A stretch of 64,000 nucleotides of DNA from Rhododendron vialii. Its lineage: Eukaryota; Streptophyta; Magnoliopsida; Ericales; Ericaceae. This document shows, piece by piece, positions 36,333 to 47,638 of this stretch. Location of the stretch: the NCBI RefSeq assembly GCF_030253575.1, contig NC_080565.1, positions 7,784,001 through 7,848,000 on the forward strand, read 5' to 3'. A program made the position numbers and the translations under genes. Position 1 is the first letter of the stretch. Each line of letters starts with the position of its first letter. Under the pieces are notes generated by a model, which saw only the letters and a list, made by a program, of their open reading frames with translations, was not told the DNA's origin and searched no databases.

Positions 36333-38225
36333 CTACTCATTGTGGCTTGAGAGATCTATGAAGAAACTCTCCCTTATGCGCTTGAAATGAGCCGACAATC
36401 TCTCGCGATCGGGAAGATTTTCTTTGATCAGAGAAATTTCCTTGAAGTTCTGAGCCCAAGCATGCAATCGCGGGAATGCATTTGGTTCAAACAATTTGGC
36501 GCCTACAACTTCTTCCATGACTCCAAACCAGTACGCAAGCCATCCAAATGATATGTCTACTAGTCCCAAAGAGCTTCCCCCGAAGAACATTTTATCCCCA
36601 AGGCATTGCTCTTCTAAGATCTTAAGTACTTCGATGACTTCTTTGCCAGATTTCTCTTGTGCCTCTCTGGTAGTTGATCGAAAGAAACCATAGAAAGTGA
36701 GACCCTGTGTGACCACAAAACAATGTTGGTGGCAAAATCACGGATTAGCAAGAAAAAAAAAATATTAGGGGTATGATTGGTTCATAATGGTCTAATATTT
36801 TTTGAGGTAAAAAATTTAGCAATCAAATTTTATATTTTTCAGAATGGACCGTTGGGCATGATCATACATTCTTCAAAAGCTACATAATCGCTACGAAATT
36901 CATGCAAAAATTCTATCACGTCTCAAGTAAAAAACAGAGTCCTGCAGCTTATAGTATCTTGATTATGAAGAAAATGTTAATTTATACTTGTAATCTGTTG
37001 GAGTATATGACAGTATAATCTTTACCCTAGCTGGTCGTGGAACATGAGTTTGCTCTTGGACGCAGGTCAAAAACAGCTTTGAGAATTGGACTGATTGTTT
37101 AGCTTGGAATTTCCCTATTAGGATCTGAAAAACAAAGGCTTTAGGAGTAGCAGGATGTTTAAAGAGTACAGAATCCATTAACTCATGCTGCCTGTAGCAG
37201 GAATAAGTCTAGGGTTACATCGCTAGAATTTCTGTAATACCCGTGTCTATGTGCAATGACCATCGACGTAGGGGCTGCCCTTGGACCCCCACGACTTTGA
37301 TTTGGCCGGTTGAGTGACAACATAGTCAGCGAAGTGGCAAAAACTACAATTTCCACAAGCAACCATACAGTTAATGGTTTGGGATAAAAGAGCAAGCGAA
37401 TAACGAAGTAATAGAAGAGTTGATCGTTTCACACTAGCATTTTTATCTTCATCCATGGATCCTTGACTCATTCAATTGAAAGTATTAATCCAACTCCGAA
37501 ATTATCTTTTGCAATTTCATAATCCAACTTTTCAATTTTGCAAGTTGATCTCCCGTGTGGGAGAAACGAATTTGCTTCAAGGATATAGTATCGTAATACT
37601 AGCCTCGATTGCTAGTTTCCACGCCTGAAATTGATCCAGTAAGTTTTCAATCTTGGTTATTTTTCGGTGCATTGCAAATCTTTTCCAGTGATAAACAAAT
37701 CCCGGTTCCAACAGTAAATTCTTTCAAGAAACAGATGATTCTATATATACATCAGAAGCATTGAGAAAAAAACAGCTCCTTTGATTTAGAGGAAAACATC
37801 ATTTTATTAACCAAAATTGACTGAAGAACAATGGAATTCTAATCATGTCCATTTAAACTAGGATATGCTTACGAAGTTTAGGGTTACAAAAAAGCAAAGG
37901 TACTACTAGTACGTACCTTATCCTCTCCAAATTGGATCCAAAATCTAGCCACGGCTCTCTCATAAGCATCTTTCGGCAGCAACGGATTTTCGGGCCACGT
38001 TTCTTCGATGTACTCGAGGATAACGCGCGACTCGACGATCGGTTTGCCTCGATGAATGAGCACAGGGATCTTCTTGTGAACCGGGTTATATCGTAAGAGC
38101 AGTTCGCTCTTGCTGGGGAAGTCTTCTTCTATGTATTCGTAGTTGACGCCCTTTAGCTTCAGAGCCCATATCACTCTGTAACTGTACGGGCTAGGCCAAA
38201 ATCCAAGTAGCTGAACTCTTTCGAT
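36333..38225 (-). pseudogene. tau-class glutathione S-transferase with ATC at the start site
   Basis: Tau GSTs conjugate glutathione to electrophiles in the plant cytosol. Exon 1 (38225-37917) gives [20 protein letters not shown] with the Ser-containing SPYS catalytic region, then [20 protein letters not shown] (ES glutathione-binding pair). Exon 2 (36704-36333) gives FYGFFRSTTREAQEKSG, GGSSLGLVDISFGWLAYWFG and the C-terminal helices, ending at TAG 36333-36335. The single intron, at the usual place after GEDK, is 1212 bp with GT-AG ends. The total is 227 codons, the normal family length, with no internal stop. However, the codon expected to be ATG (38223-38225) reads ATC, and I find no in-frame ATG upstream before sequence belonging to the palindromic MITE at 38249-38615. 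Starting at the next Met (38174) would lose the catalytic Ser. Likely a recent pseudogene; a sequencing error at that base is the alternative. Confidence 0.8.
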
Positions 38226-38248
38226 GGTCTGAATCGTCTGATATTCAG

Positions 38249-38615
38249 GGCCCGTTCGGACAAATAAACCATAGTGGCTTATTTTTTGTCTTTATTCAAA
38301 AAAAACTCGTATCACTTGGCTTATTGTCATTTTTTTGGGAATTATTGCATCCTCACGACAAGAGGAATCTAAAAAGTAAAAAATTTTGACCGAAATCTAA
38401 TTTTTTTTGAATAAAGACGAAAAAATTGGCTTATTGATTTACTTTCGTCTTTATTCAAAAAAAATTGGATTTCGGTCAAATTTTTTTACTTTTTAGATTC
38501 CTCTTGTCGTGAGGATGCAATAATCCCAAAAAAAATGACAATAAGCCAAGTGATACGAAAAAAATTTGAATAAAGATAAAAAATAAGCTATTTTGGCTTA
38601 TTTGTCCGAACACAG
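38249..38615. mobile_element. long palindromic MITE at the GST start
   Basis: The left half (gggcccgttcggacaaataa onward) is inverted in the right half (ending tggcttatttgtccgaacac). The arms run about 180 bp each and are nearly perfect, with inner blocks such as cctcacgacaagaggaatct. It begins 24 bp from the GST start codon position, so it sits in or replaces the 5' UTR. I see no convincing target duplication. Confidence 0.85.
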
Positions 38616-38837
38616 CTTGAAGTAATACGTTTTCTCTCTTCTGTCTCATCATCTTTTAACAGAGGCTCTTAAGCCTGCCTCTCAGCGATTCCCGAGAAGA
38701 GTTGAAAAAGGCCGGTTATGGGTCTTTTTCCTCGTCTTGTAGTTTTTTTTTCCCTTTCAATTTTGAATTTTAATATGATTCCTGAGACGAAATATGAGAT
38801 AATAAAAAAAACAGAAATGATATCCACACCAGAAAGT

Positions 38838-39212
38838 CTACCCACACAGCAATCTGTGCACAGATTGTGCACAGATTTTGTTGTGGGGCTCACCACGGGT
38901 CCCACACAAATCATCCAAACCGTTTATTAAATATAAAATATTTTTTCAAGGGCCCCCGTAAAAAACAAGCTCAATCCGGTATCTATAGGTGCTCGATCCA
39001 ACCATATAACTTTTCATTATCCGAAAATCTGAATGAAAAGTTAGATGGTTGGATGAAGCACCTATAGGTATCGGATTGAGCTTATTTTTTACGGAGACCC
39101 TTGAAAAAATGTTTACATTTAATGCACGGCTTGGATGATTTGTGTGGGACCCGTGATGGGCCCCACAACAAAATCTGTGCACAATCTGTGCACAGATCAG
39201 CTGTGTGTGTAG
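38838..39212. mobile_element. palindromic MITE, first of a three-element row
   Basis: Left ctacccacacagcaatctgt pairs with the right end cacagatcagctgtgtgtgtag; inner block ctcaatccggtatctatagg pairs with cctataggtatcggattgag. Both arms include gggacccgtg or its equivalent. Arms are about 170 bp. Confidence 0.8.
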
Positions 39213-39224
39213 CAGCTCTCTATC

Positions 39225-39598
39225 CACACAGATAAGAAATCTGTGCCAGCACGCACAGATCCCTTTTGAACCCGTATTGGGTCTTCAAAAAAATAATCGG
39301 AGCCGCTAATTTTATTTGAAATACTTTGTTTATGGCCTCTACCTAAAATCAGCTAAATTTAATATCATTAAAGGCGTTTACAAAGCATCCAACATTGTTC
39401 CAGGATTCAAGCCTAAATTCTGAGACAAAGTTAAACGTCTCATAAATGCCCTTAACAATACCCAATTTAGTGGATTCTTGATATGAACCATAAACAAAGT
39501 ATTTTAAATAAAACAAGTGGCTCCAATCATTTTTTGAGGACCTGAAACAGGGCCAAAAAGGATCTGTGCGTGCTGACACATATTTCTTATATGTGTAC
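39225..39598. mobile_element. palindromic MITE, family copy 1
   Basis: cacacagataagaaatctgt at the left pairs with atatttcttatatgtgtac at the right; inner blocks aaataatcggagccgctaat and aaatactttgtttatggcct have inverse partners. The same inner blocks appear in the element at 50856-51226. Confidence 0.78.
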
Positions 39599-39810
39599 AT
39601 AGCACCTCTGGAAAAAAACGGCGGGGGGAGGGGCCGGCAAAGACCACTTTGATCTCATGTGATTTATGTGCCCCCGCACCTCTTATGGTTCGCAATAACA
39701 CTCTTGTGATTTGTGAAATGTGCACATAACACTCTAAGCCAACATCAAGTAATTTAGAAGGGAAAGCTCCGAAAAGAGACCATTATTTGTTGCAAAAAAT
39801 CCTAGAGAAA

Positions 39811-40147
39811 CCAATCGAAGGTACCGACCGGTACGGGGCCCACTCTGGGCACGAATGATCTGAGTCATTCAATAATTTTAAAAAACAAAACCGAGTAGGC
39901 TTGTGAAAAATTAGCTCAATCCGATATGTGTAGGTGCTCGATTCGATCTTCCCCATTTTCATCCAATCTTCCCATTTTTTCCAATTTTTCAAAAATGAAA
40001 AAATTGGATCGAGCATCACAGATATCGAATTGAGCTGATTTGTCTTATGCTCACTCGTTTTTTTTTTTAAATTATTGAATGACTTGGATCATCTGCACAG
40101 GGTCCGAAGTGGGCTCCGCGTGGCCGTTGGTACCTCCGGTCGGTTTG
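39811..40147. mobile_element. palindromic MITE, third of the row
   Basis: ccaatcgaaggtaccgaccg at the left pairs with the right end tacctccggtcggtttgg; inner arms pair around aattggatcgagcatcacag and its inverse. GC-rich tips (ggtacggggcccac) and an AT-rich centre. Confidence 0.75.
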
Positions 40148-41608
40148 GAGAGAGGGAGGGGTTGATCGGAGGGGGTGATTTCGCCGGGGTGAGACAGAGG
40201 GTGAGGTCGGCGTTGGAAAAGTGGTTTGGGGTTTTGTTTGCTGGTTTTTTTGGTGTTGGAGTTGAGAAGTGGGTGGGTACCTTGGGTTTGCAGGTTTTTT
40301 AGTTTTGAAGTAATTTACTTCTTTTTTTTTATAGAATAAATAAATAATATTTTTATGGTATAATTTAATATAAAGAATCTGATGCAGTAGATCTTTTAAA
40401 ATTGAGTAGCTAATATAATAAAGTGAATTTTTAATGTGTAATTTGGTCTAAAATTTTAAAAGACTGATGTGAATGCTCTTAGTAGCAATTTAGAGTCATA
40501 CACATCATGTCTCGATCATTCAATATCCGTAAATTTTCTAATCCTAAAAATCTCCATCGCATCACATCAATGATATCTTCAATTCTACCTGGCCGGATGG
40601 AACCGGAGCCATGGTGAATGGAGATTAAGGTGATTGAATCCGTGTGAAGGCTGTGAAATCAAGAAGGGACTCAGAGAGTTACATCAAAGCACGGAGTTTG
40701 GGTGTAACTTTGGGTTAGTTGGTAATTCCTATCATGTAAGCATCTTGTAAACATTTTGATTTATAGCTTTTGAGTAGATTAGGCCATAATTTTCCTCTTA
40801 GGGGTAGTTGTCCCTGAGTTGTTGCTACGTAAACTCTTAAGTTCGAGTTCTTTCGATTTAGGGGGGAAAAAAGAGTTCTTTCGATTTCTTGCTATTTGTT
40901 ATAATTGATGAATTGTTTGGACATCTTGTAAAATGACTGGATTAAAATTACACTTTCATGTGTAGGATATTGTAATTTTTCGTGCTCGATATTTGGAAAT
41001 TTTTGAAAAACAATACTATCGAATGTTTTTAGGCATAGTGAAAATGGTTTAGATTTGGCATTATTAGGTTAATTGTACTTTAGAATTTTTTCCAAGATAT
41101 CGATTGAAAAGCCGTTCTCCTGCGTCGAATTCTGATTCCACCACTGTCAATAATCATTCATCTGCTGTTTGACCTAGAGCATATGGAGGATAAGAGAGGT
41201 TCAATGTGGGTTATTGACACTAGCTATATATGGCAGAGCCATGGCAAGTGAGGTTGAGTTGCAAAATTACATAAACAATTCTACCTTATTTTTTTGAGAC
41301 ATTTTGCCTCTAAGGTATTCAAAAAATGCTCCAGGAATACCCATTAGAATTACAACTTTAGCCTTTTTATCCTACATTGTCAAACAAACTTTTATGGCTC
41401 TATTTGTTTGTTTCCCTACCCCCAAATAGTTTTTATTGCCCTTTTGAAAAAATCCATTGCGTAAATAAACAAGTTGATCGGATATAGGTTGATGTGATTT
41501 TACAACATATTTTATCTTGAAAAAAAATCATATTACAATACTAGATTAGTCGCGAAAGTTGGGCCGGATACATGAATTTTACATATATATATAGAGTCCC
41601 CTTCTTAT
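40148..41608. other. AT-rich stretch without a gene
   Basis: No family-like reading frame on either strand. Long A/T runs and short low-complexity stretches only. The frame 40075-40302 (75 aa) is Gly-rich and partly inside the preceding element. Confidence 0.45.
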
Positions 41609-41957
41609 AAGGACTACTTTATTTTAATAAAATGCGGACCTCCCTTTCCCAATTGAATTTTCATGATCTGAGCCGCTCAATGTGTTCAGAACGTGATTTT
41701 AAGGTTATCCGCGAGAAATCAGCAAAAAAAAAGACCAGGAAAGGCTTCATCCGAGCAGTTTTTGTTTGTTTTTTATCTAACGGTTCAAATTACAACTGCT
41801 CAAATCAAGCCCTTCCTGGTCATTTTTTTTGCCGATTTCTCACGGGTACCCTTAAAATCACGTTTTGAACACATTGAGCGGCTCGGATCATCAAAATCCG
41901 ATCGGGAAAGGCGAGAAATGGGAGGTCCGCATATAAGGTCCTCATTTTAAGGTCCTT
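41609..41957. mobile_element. long-TIR palindromic MITE
   Basis: Left arm aaggactactttattttaat then gcggacctccctttccc; right arm with gggaggtccgc then ttttaaggtcctt. Inner blocks gagccgctcaatgtgttcag and aacacattgagcggctcgga also pair, giving arms of about 125 bp. Short frames over it are by-products. Confidence 0.8.
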
Positions 41958-42180
41958 ACCTGAAGATTTCTGTATATATGTAATAAAACAGAGCTGTGTT
42001 TGAATCCAAAAGACAACCAATGCTTAAGATTTATCCCCTCCTTCTGCATAAATCCTCACCATTCATTCTCCAAATGGCATTTTTGTAAATACTTAATTTT
42101 TCTTGATCATTTCCAAATCAAACCCACCATACTATTTTTTTTTAATAACGCCCCGTCTAATTTGGAAACATGATTTCCAA

Positions 42181-42215
<35 letters not shown>

Positions 42216-44866
42216 GAATATGGCTCCCCTTCACCCAACTTCGCCTCTGCCTCCTCCCCTCACACTGCTTAGCCACCGCCTCCCTCTCTTGCTCAACAAC
42301 CACAGACAGACGATACCGCTGCCGCTCTTCCCATGCTGGCAATCTCCGCCTTCATGCGCTTCCTCCAAAGACTGCTTCCTCCGCCAATCTTTGCCCACTG
42401 CTTCCTCTAGCCCTAATCACTTTCTTTTAAGTAAGCTCTCGATTCCAGAAGTTGTATTTTCATACTTTATTATGCTTTAATCTGAATCCAAATCGGGAAT
42501 AATAACAAAGTTTGGTAGGGATGTACTTTATTTTATATGACTCCTGAGAGAAGACAAAGTTTATTACTCCTGTTAGAGAGTGAGAATGTTTTTTTTTTCA
42601 TATCTCTTAGTAACTAGATTCATTTAGTGCTGCTTCTAGGGTATTTTCCTCCACCACCTCACGAAATTGTACAGGACCGTAATTAGGTTAGGGAAAAAAA
42701 AGAGCTTAAACGACACACAAACCGTCCCGCATACACTTTCGAAGACCGTAATTGACTAGGTGTTTGTATAAATGCCGTTCCCAAATACTCAATTGCTGTG
42801 AGCATTTTATTGACTATCAGGTGTTTGTATAAATGTTGTTCCCAATTTCTCTAACTGAAATATTACCAAAGTTCAAATATGCAACGTCAAGCAGTTCCGT
42901 TTTTTTGGTCCGAGAAGTGCATTGTTGGAACTGGCTTGGAAGGTTCGTCATCATTTTTCTTCAGGTTGTATGCATTGCGGAAAAAAAATTCCAAAAAAGT
43001 TGGGTTGCCTGACATAGCTTCTAGATTGAACAGTTTTGATTAGCCTTAAGCTAAGGTTTGCTCATGGTCTCTTTCTCTGTGTATTTTTGTAGTTTCCTCT
43101 CCAAGTTCAATAAATAGAATAAGTTTGATCCACACTTTTTGCCTACTGATGATATGAGACAATTGTCTACTAGAATCTTTGTGTCTACATTTCTTTTGAA
43201 ATTGCATACTTAAGTTGTACCTTTGTTTTTCAATACTTAACTTACAACAATGATAATGTACCAATTTATGTCATGTTCTTCTAACAAACCCTGTGATAGA
43301 TGACCAAAGAGAAAGACTTCACTGTTGTGTCGAGTTTTCTCAGCTTTCTACCATTTTCTTGACATCTTGACTTCACTACAATAGCCTAATGCTTTTTATG
43401 TGCTTCCCCACTGTCTCGAATGAGTTTCCTTCAGTAAACCAATTAGCCTCACTATTTACGATAAGTGCCTACCAAATGTTTGAGAAAATGTGTACTTCAA
43501 CTACCAATTAGCCTTATGCTTTTCATGGTCTTAAATTGCCTGAGTTACAGGTATAATTTGCTCCAACCAAGCAGTAATCCATCTGCCTTCAAACTATTTG
43601 ATAAAATGTATCAGCTAGGTTTCAGAGTTTAGATTTTTCTATCATGGACTTAGCTGTAATTGAGGCATTTACATATGCATAAGTGCATGAATGTCTGCAT
43701 GCATTTATGGTGATAAGTTTCAGTCTTGGTTGTGCGTGCAATGCATGAATTTAGTATGTTTGTATTGAAGTATGCATGCAATTAGTGTTAGCATTATCAG
43801 TGTCGTAGATGCAGCCAAGACTTTTGTTTGTCATTCACATGCAAATCAATTGAACCTTCCTTTGTAATGGAGTTCCGTCGTTTGGGAAGTTGAAATCACC
43901 ACGTGTTGTCATGTTCCTTTCATGCATGATGTTGGAGAAATTGAATTAGAGTTCTTGTCTTAACCTCAATTGAGAAGTTGAAACCGCCACGTGTTGTCAT
44001 GTTTGAGATAGGAGAATGGTGGTCATGATAGGAGATTTAATTCTATTGTTGGTGGCTAACCCAAATGTGACGGGAGGAAGCAAAAAAAAAAAAAGGCAGT
44101 AAAGAAAAAAAGGGTTCTATTTTTAGAAAAAAGAAAGAAAAAAGGGTTCTATTGTTAGTCGTGTCTTCTTCGAATGGAGATTTATTCTATAGTTAGTGGC
44201 TAACCCAAATTTGACTGTGAATTTGATCACACTTTCTATTTAGTTGATTCATTTTTTTCCTATTAGGGTTCTTAATTGGGTACGTTATCAGGTCTCATTA
44301 TGTTTGATTTCCCCCTGCTGTTCGCAGGTATCATTCGGTGACCAGATGGAGCCCTAATTGCATGTGTTAACTAGAATTTCTTGGGAGCCCAACCAAGGTA
44401 GCAATTTACAATTTATATTCGGTTGTCAACCGTTGCCCTGTTTTTTACTAAAATAGATAGTTTGCTCTAATTTGTAGGCCTAAGGATGCTGATTGAAAAG
44501 ATAAAATGAAAGTTAGTGATTTTTGCCTTCGCTAACCCTCTAATGTGTATTCACTTTTTCAAATCAAGTGTTGTAATGAGCTTAAATGAATTTCTACTCA
44601 AAAGCTATAGTAAGAGTCTTGCATATTCTCAAACCAGTAACCTATGTCCTTTGGTTCATTTAAGAAAACACTAATCAATTATGATTTCAAGGGGGGCAAA
44701 GTGAGGGTGCTTTTGTTTGAAGCGATCATGTTTTTGGATTCTTAACAGGGTACGACGAATTAGAGACAATGGCTAGCAAACGGAATCCAACACACGTGGC
44801 CAATGGAGAAGAATATTCACGGGTATGAGCCTGCACATGTGGCCAATGGCTATTTCGAGAAAACAA
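41958..44866. other. stretch with one leader-like frame, no clear gene
   Basis: A CT tract (42183-42213) precedes an ATG at 42220 opening a Pro/Ser/Leu-rich frame (MAPLHPTSPLPPPLTLLSHR and on) that looks like an organelle transit leader, but I cannot connect it to downstream exons. Two short local duplications occur: gtgtttgtataaatg at 42760 and 42821, and ccacgtgttgtcatgtt at 43899 and 43988. Nothing else is supported. Confidence 0.4.
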
Positions 44867-45148
44867 GATTTATGCAAAACGTGCTTTAAGCAAGTTCAAG
44901 ATCAGTACGGGCTGGTTTGTGTGTAATCAATGCGGACGAATGTCGAAACCGTAACCAGGTATTCATTTTTTACTATAACTTAGATGTAACACAACCAAAA
45001 CGATTGAAATATTCGTATGCATTTTAGGTATAATGTCAAGATGGTCGTGAAAAACTCCACTAGCTCAATGGAACTCTTGCTAGAGGATACAAAGGCAGAA
45101 TTTATCTTACAATATGTCGCATCCTATCTGAAAAAATTAATGTTAAAG
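44867..45148 (+). pseudogene. RPA1-like zinc-ribbon fragment
   Basis: Replication protein A large subunits end in a zinc ribbon within an OB fold. Here DLCKTCFKQVQDQYG (first CX2C) at 44867 is followed, one base out of frame, by WFVCNQCGRMSKP (second CX2C) and, after a GT-AG gap (acceptor at 45027), YNVKMVVKNSTSSMELLLED then TKAEFILQYVASYLKKL, which fits the beta-strand/helix pattern after the ribbon. The frame change and the missing remainder of RPA1 indicate a fragment. It could derive from an RPA1-like gene or from a Helitron, which often carry RPA pieces; I cannot tell which. Confidence 0.45.
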
Positions 45149-46802
45149 GTAAATACTTAAAAGTTAGATATAAATTACACTGTATAGAATTAAAATAATA
45201 TTGCAGTACCTTTATTTGCTTATTGTTTGGCTAAGATAATGGCGTGCAAATGCTCAATGATTATATTTCTCAATATTATGGGAGCTCATGCGTATTCATT
45301 ATTCCTGCTCCAACAACTGGGAGTCTTGACCATGGTGCCTCTGTGGTGACTTTTGTTTTAAAAGTTGATTGGTCAGAAGAGTGTTTGCATCTTTCCAAAG
45401 GTAATAACGATTACAAAGATTGTAGGGGTGATAAGTTGTCCTTTTTTCTTCATTGTCATGCCTAGATTACACATAAACGAATTCATATTCTGTGATGGAT
45501 TTAATAATTCTTAATCTTATTTATGTAGGAATGTCGAGGACTGGCAAAGAAACAATGGGGTCGTCATGATAAGAGATTTGTTAATAGATTGGGAATTTCA
45601 TAAGGAATTTTTATTTGTTAGGTTAAGTTTTACAAATATATATTCGGTTTTATTACATGTGCCGAGTGATTTATGGATTAGGGATATTTTTGACCTGTTT
45701 GAATATTTTTTGCACCTCGATTTGACCTGCACATATATCGTATTTTACTTTGTTCCTATCCATTTTTTTCAATATGTCCTCCCTTTGCTCATTTTTCAAC
45801 CTGTTGCTTCAGCTGTCTTCAAAATGTGTTGCGCCGTGTCTTCAGGTACGGGCATTCACTAGTATATATATAAACTAGATTACTAGGTTGTTTCTTTATG
45901 TCCCTAAAAATTATTAAACAATATTTGATTAACGTGATATTTTGCATTATATTTTTTTGATGGGATCTAAAACATGAAAGGTCCTGATTAAGAAAATGAA
46001 CGCGGGCTTACAATGGGCCGAACATGACTATCTAGTCTCCTAACATGAGCTGGAGAGGATCCAAGTTACTCAGGCTCGGTAATGTGAGCTTGTAACCTGA
46101 GCCACGGACCCTCACACCGCTGGTGCACAGGCGGGCTGAATCCGTTGCATGAAGCTAGGCCAGACTCAAAAATAAAACAAAAATCCAGGTCCGAAATGGA
46201 CATCACCTATACCCGGCCGATCGTAAAGCATCCAGATCCAAAAGGCTCCATCACCACCGTTGGAAACCCATCTCTTACTAATCTCGCTAATCACACGGCT
46301 ACAACAGGAAAGCTTATCCTGAGACCGCTCTCTTTGAGTAATTATTCAGCCAAAACAATAAGTAATGAGATTCATGCTGTTGAGCTCCATAACAATGTGT
46401 GGTGGTAGAGAACGAGTCTGGAGCATCACATAGCAATGCTGTAGGAGTGCAGTTTAAAATAATGTTTTGCCCCCTTCATACCCTACCACACAGAAAATTA
46501 TTCAATATTTATTTGAGCACCATCACGTGGTACCTTGAACTCTTTCTCCATTACACATTTGTGTAGTTTCCACTGCAAATTATATCTAGCCCACAAAAAT
46601 GTGTGCAAGAGTGGAGGCATGTAAAGACAAATGAGGTCACTTGATCCTACTCATTTTGATTTCTCACACAAACATTTGATAGTTTGCGGTCAAAATTTTC
46701 TATTTTGACTCTACAAAAATTCGGTAAATTATCTCAACTTATTTCAAATGCATAGAAATTATGTGTTTTCTATTCCTTTCGAGAGTTGATAGTATTAAAA
46801 GA
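45149..46802. other. stretch without a recognisable gene
   Basis: A 73-residue frame at 45244 and a 98-residue frame at 45566 show no family features. The first could be a continuation of the RPA-like remnant (YISQYYGSSCVFIIPAPTTG), but I cannot confirm it. Confidence 0.35.
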
Positions 46803-46941
46803 AAAATGATTTTGACATTTCACTTTTTTATGATGACACTCTAAAATTTAACTTTTAATGTGTCTTGCTATGTATAATTTTTTATACTAAGAGAAAATTT
46901 TTGAGATACCATCATAAAAAATTGGAGTGCCAAAATCATTT
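46803..46941. mobile_element. palindromic MITE upstream of CDC45
   Basis: aaatgattttgacatttcac at the left pairs with gtgccaaaatcattt at the right, and ttttttatgatgac with the inverse catcataaaaaatt. Arms are about 35 bp, imperfect. Confidence 0.6.
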
Positions 46942-47234
46942 GCTTATTATAAATGTGGCTATCATCCATTATTTTCAAAATATAATAAATCTTTGGTACC
47001 AATTATAAAACAAACTTAGATCTATCCGTGTATATTTACGTTATAGTTATAATTAACCTCTTCGTATAGATATATTTTAAACTAGTAAATAAAAAAATAT
47101 TTTCAATCCCATTAACCGAAACTCCTGGCTGTGCCCCTGAATGTGTTAAGAGTTTGGGGTGCTGCAACGGAATGGCCCCAGGCGCATGGAATAATTACTC
47201 CTACTACCACGCGCACCACCCCTACCACATGCTA

Positions 47235-47242
47235 CCGCCAAA
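47235..47242 (-). promoter_or_regulatory. E2F-type site upstream of CDC45
   Basis: ccgccaaa on the plus strand reads TTTGGCGG on the minus strand, a match to the plant E2F/DP consensus class. It lies 397 bp from the CDC45 start codon. Replication-licensing genes including CDC45 are known E2F targets, so a role in G1/S expression is likely, but this is inferred from the motif alone. Confidence 0.55.
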
Positions 47243-47340
47243 TTTACGCGGGACCGTCAAAAAATTCAAATTTGTAATGAAAATGTCGAACGCAACAAAA
47301 AAATCGGACTGTTTTTAATTTGAATTTTCCAACCCAACTC

Positions 47341-47343
<3 letters not shown>

Positions 47344-47373
<30 letters not shown>
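47344..47373. repeat. (CT)n tract in the CDC45 5' region
   Basis: About 15 CT units some 270 bp from the start codon, in the likely core promoter or 5' UTR. Confidence 0.9.
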
Positions 47374-47638
47374 AGCAAATGGGCAAAAGCAGAACACAGC
47401 CAAAGCAGAACATTACAAATCAGATCCCCCTCATAAACTTCATCAGGTACTCACAAAACCCTAGCCTCCATCTTCAACTCTCTCTCTTCCTTTGCTGCAC
47501 ATAATCTTTACTGTAACTGTTCTCTTTAGTTCCGTTCTCTATCTACTGTTCCGTCCTGTCAATTTTGTGACTGAAAATTTGTCTAGAAAAAGAATTCGTA
47601 TTTCCGTAATCTAGGAACGAACCAATTGAGGAAAAATC

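Noticed and set aside
42220..42480. Transit-peptide-like start of a plastid protein
   Set aside because: No downstream exon could be joined and no mature domain recognised, so not called as a gene.
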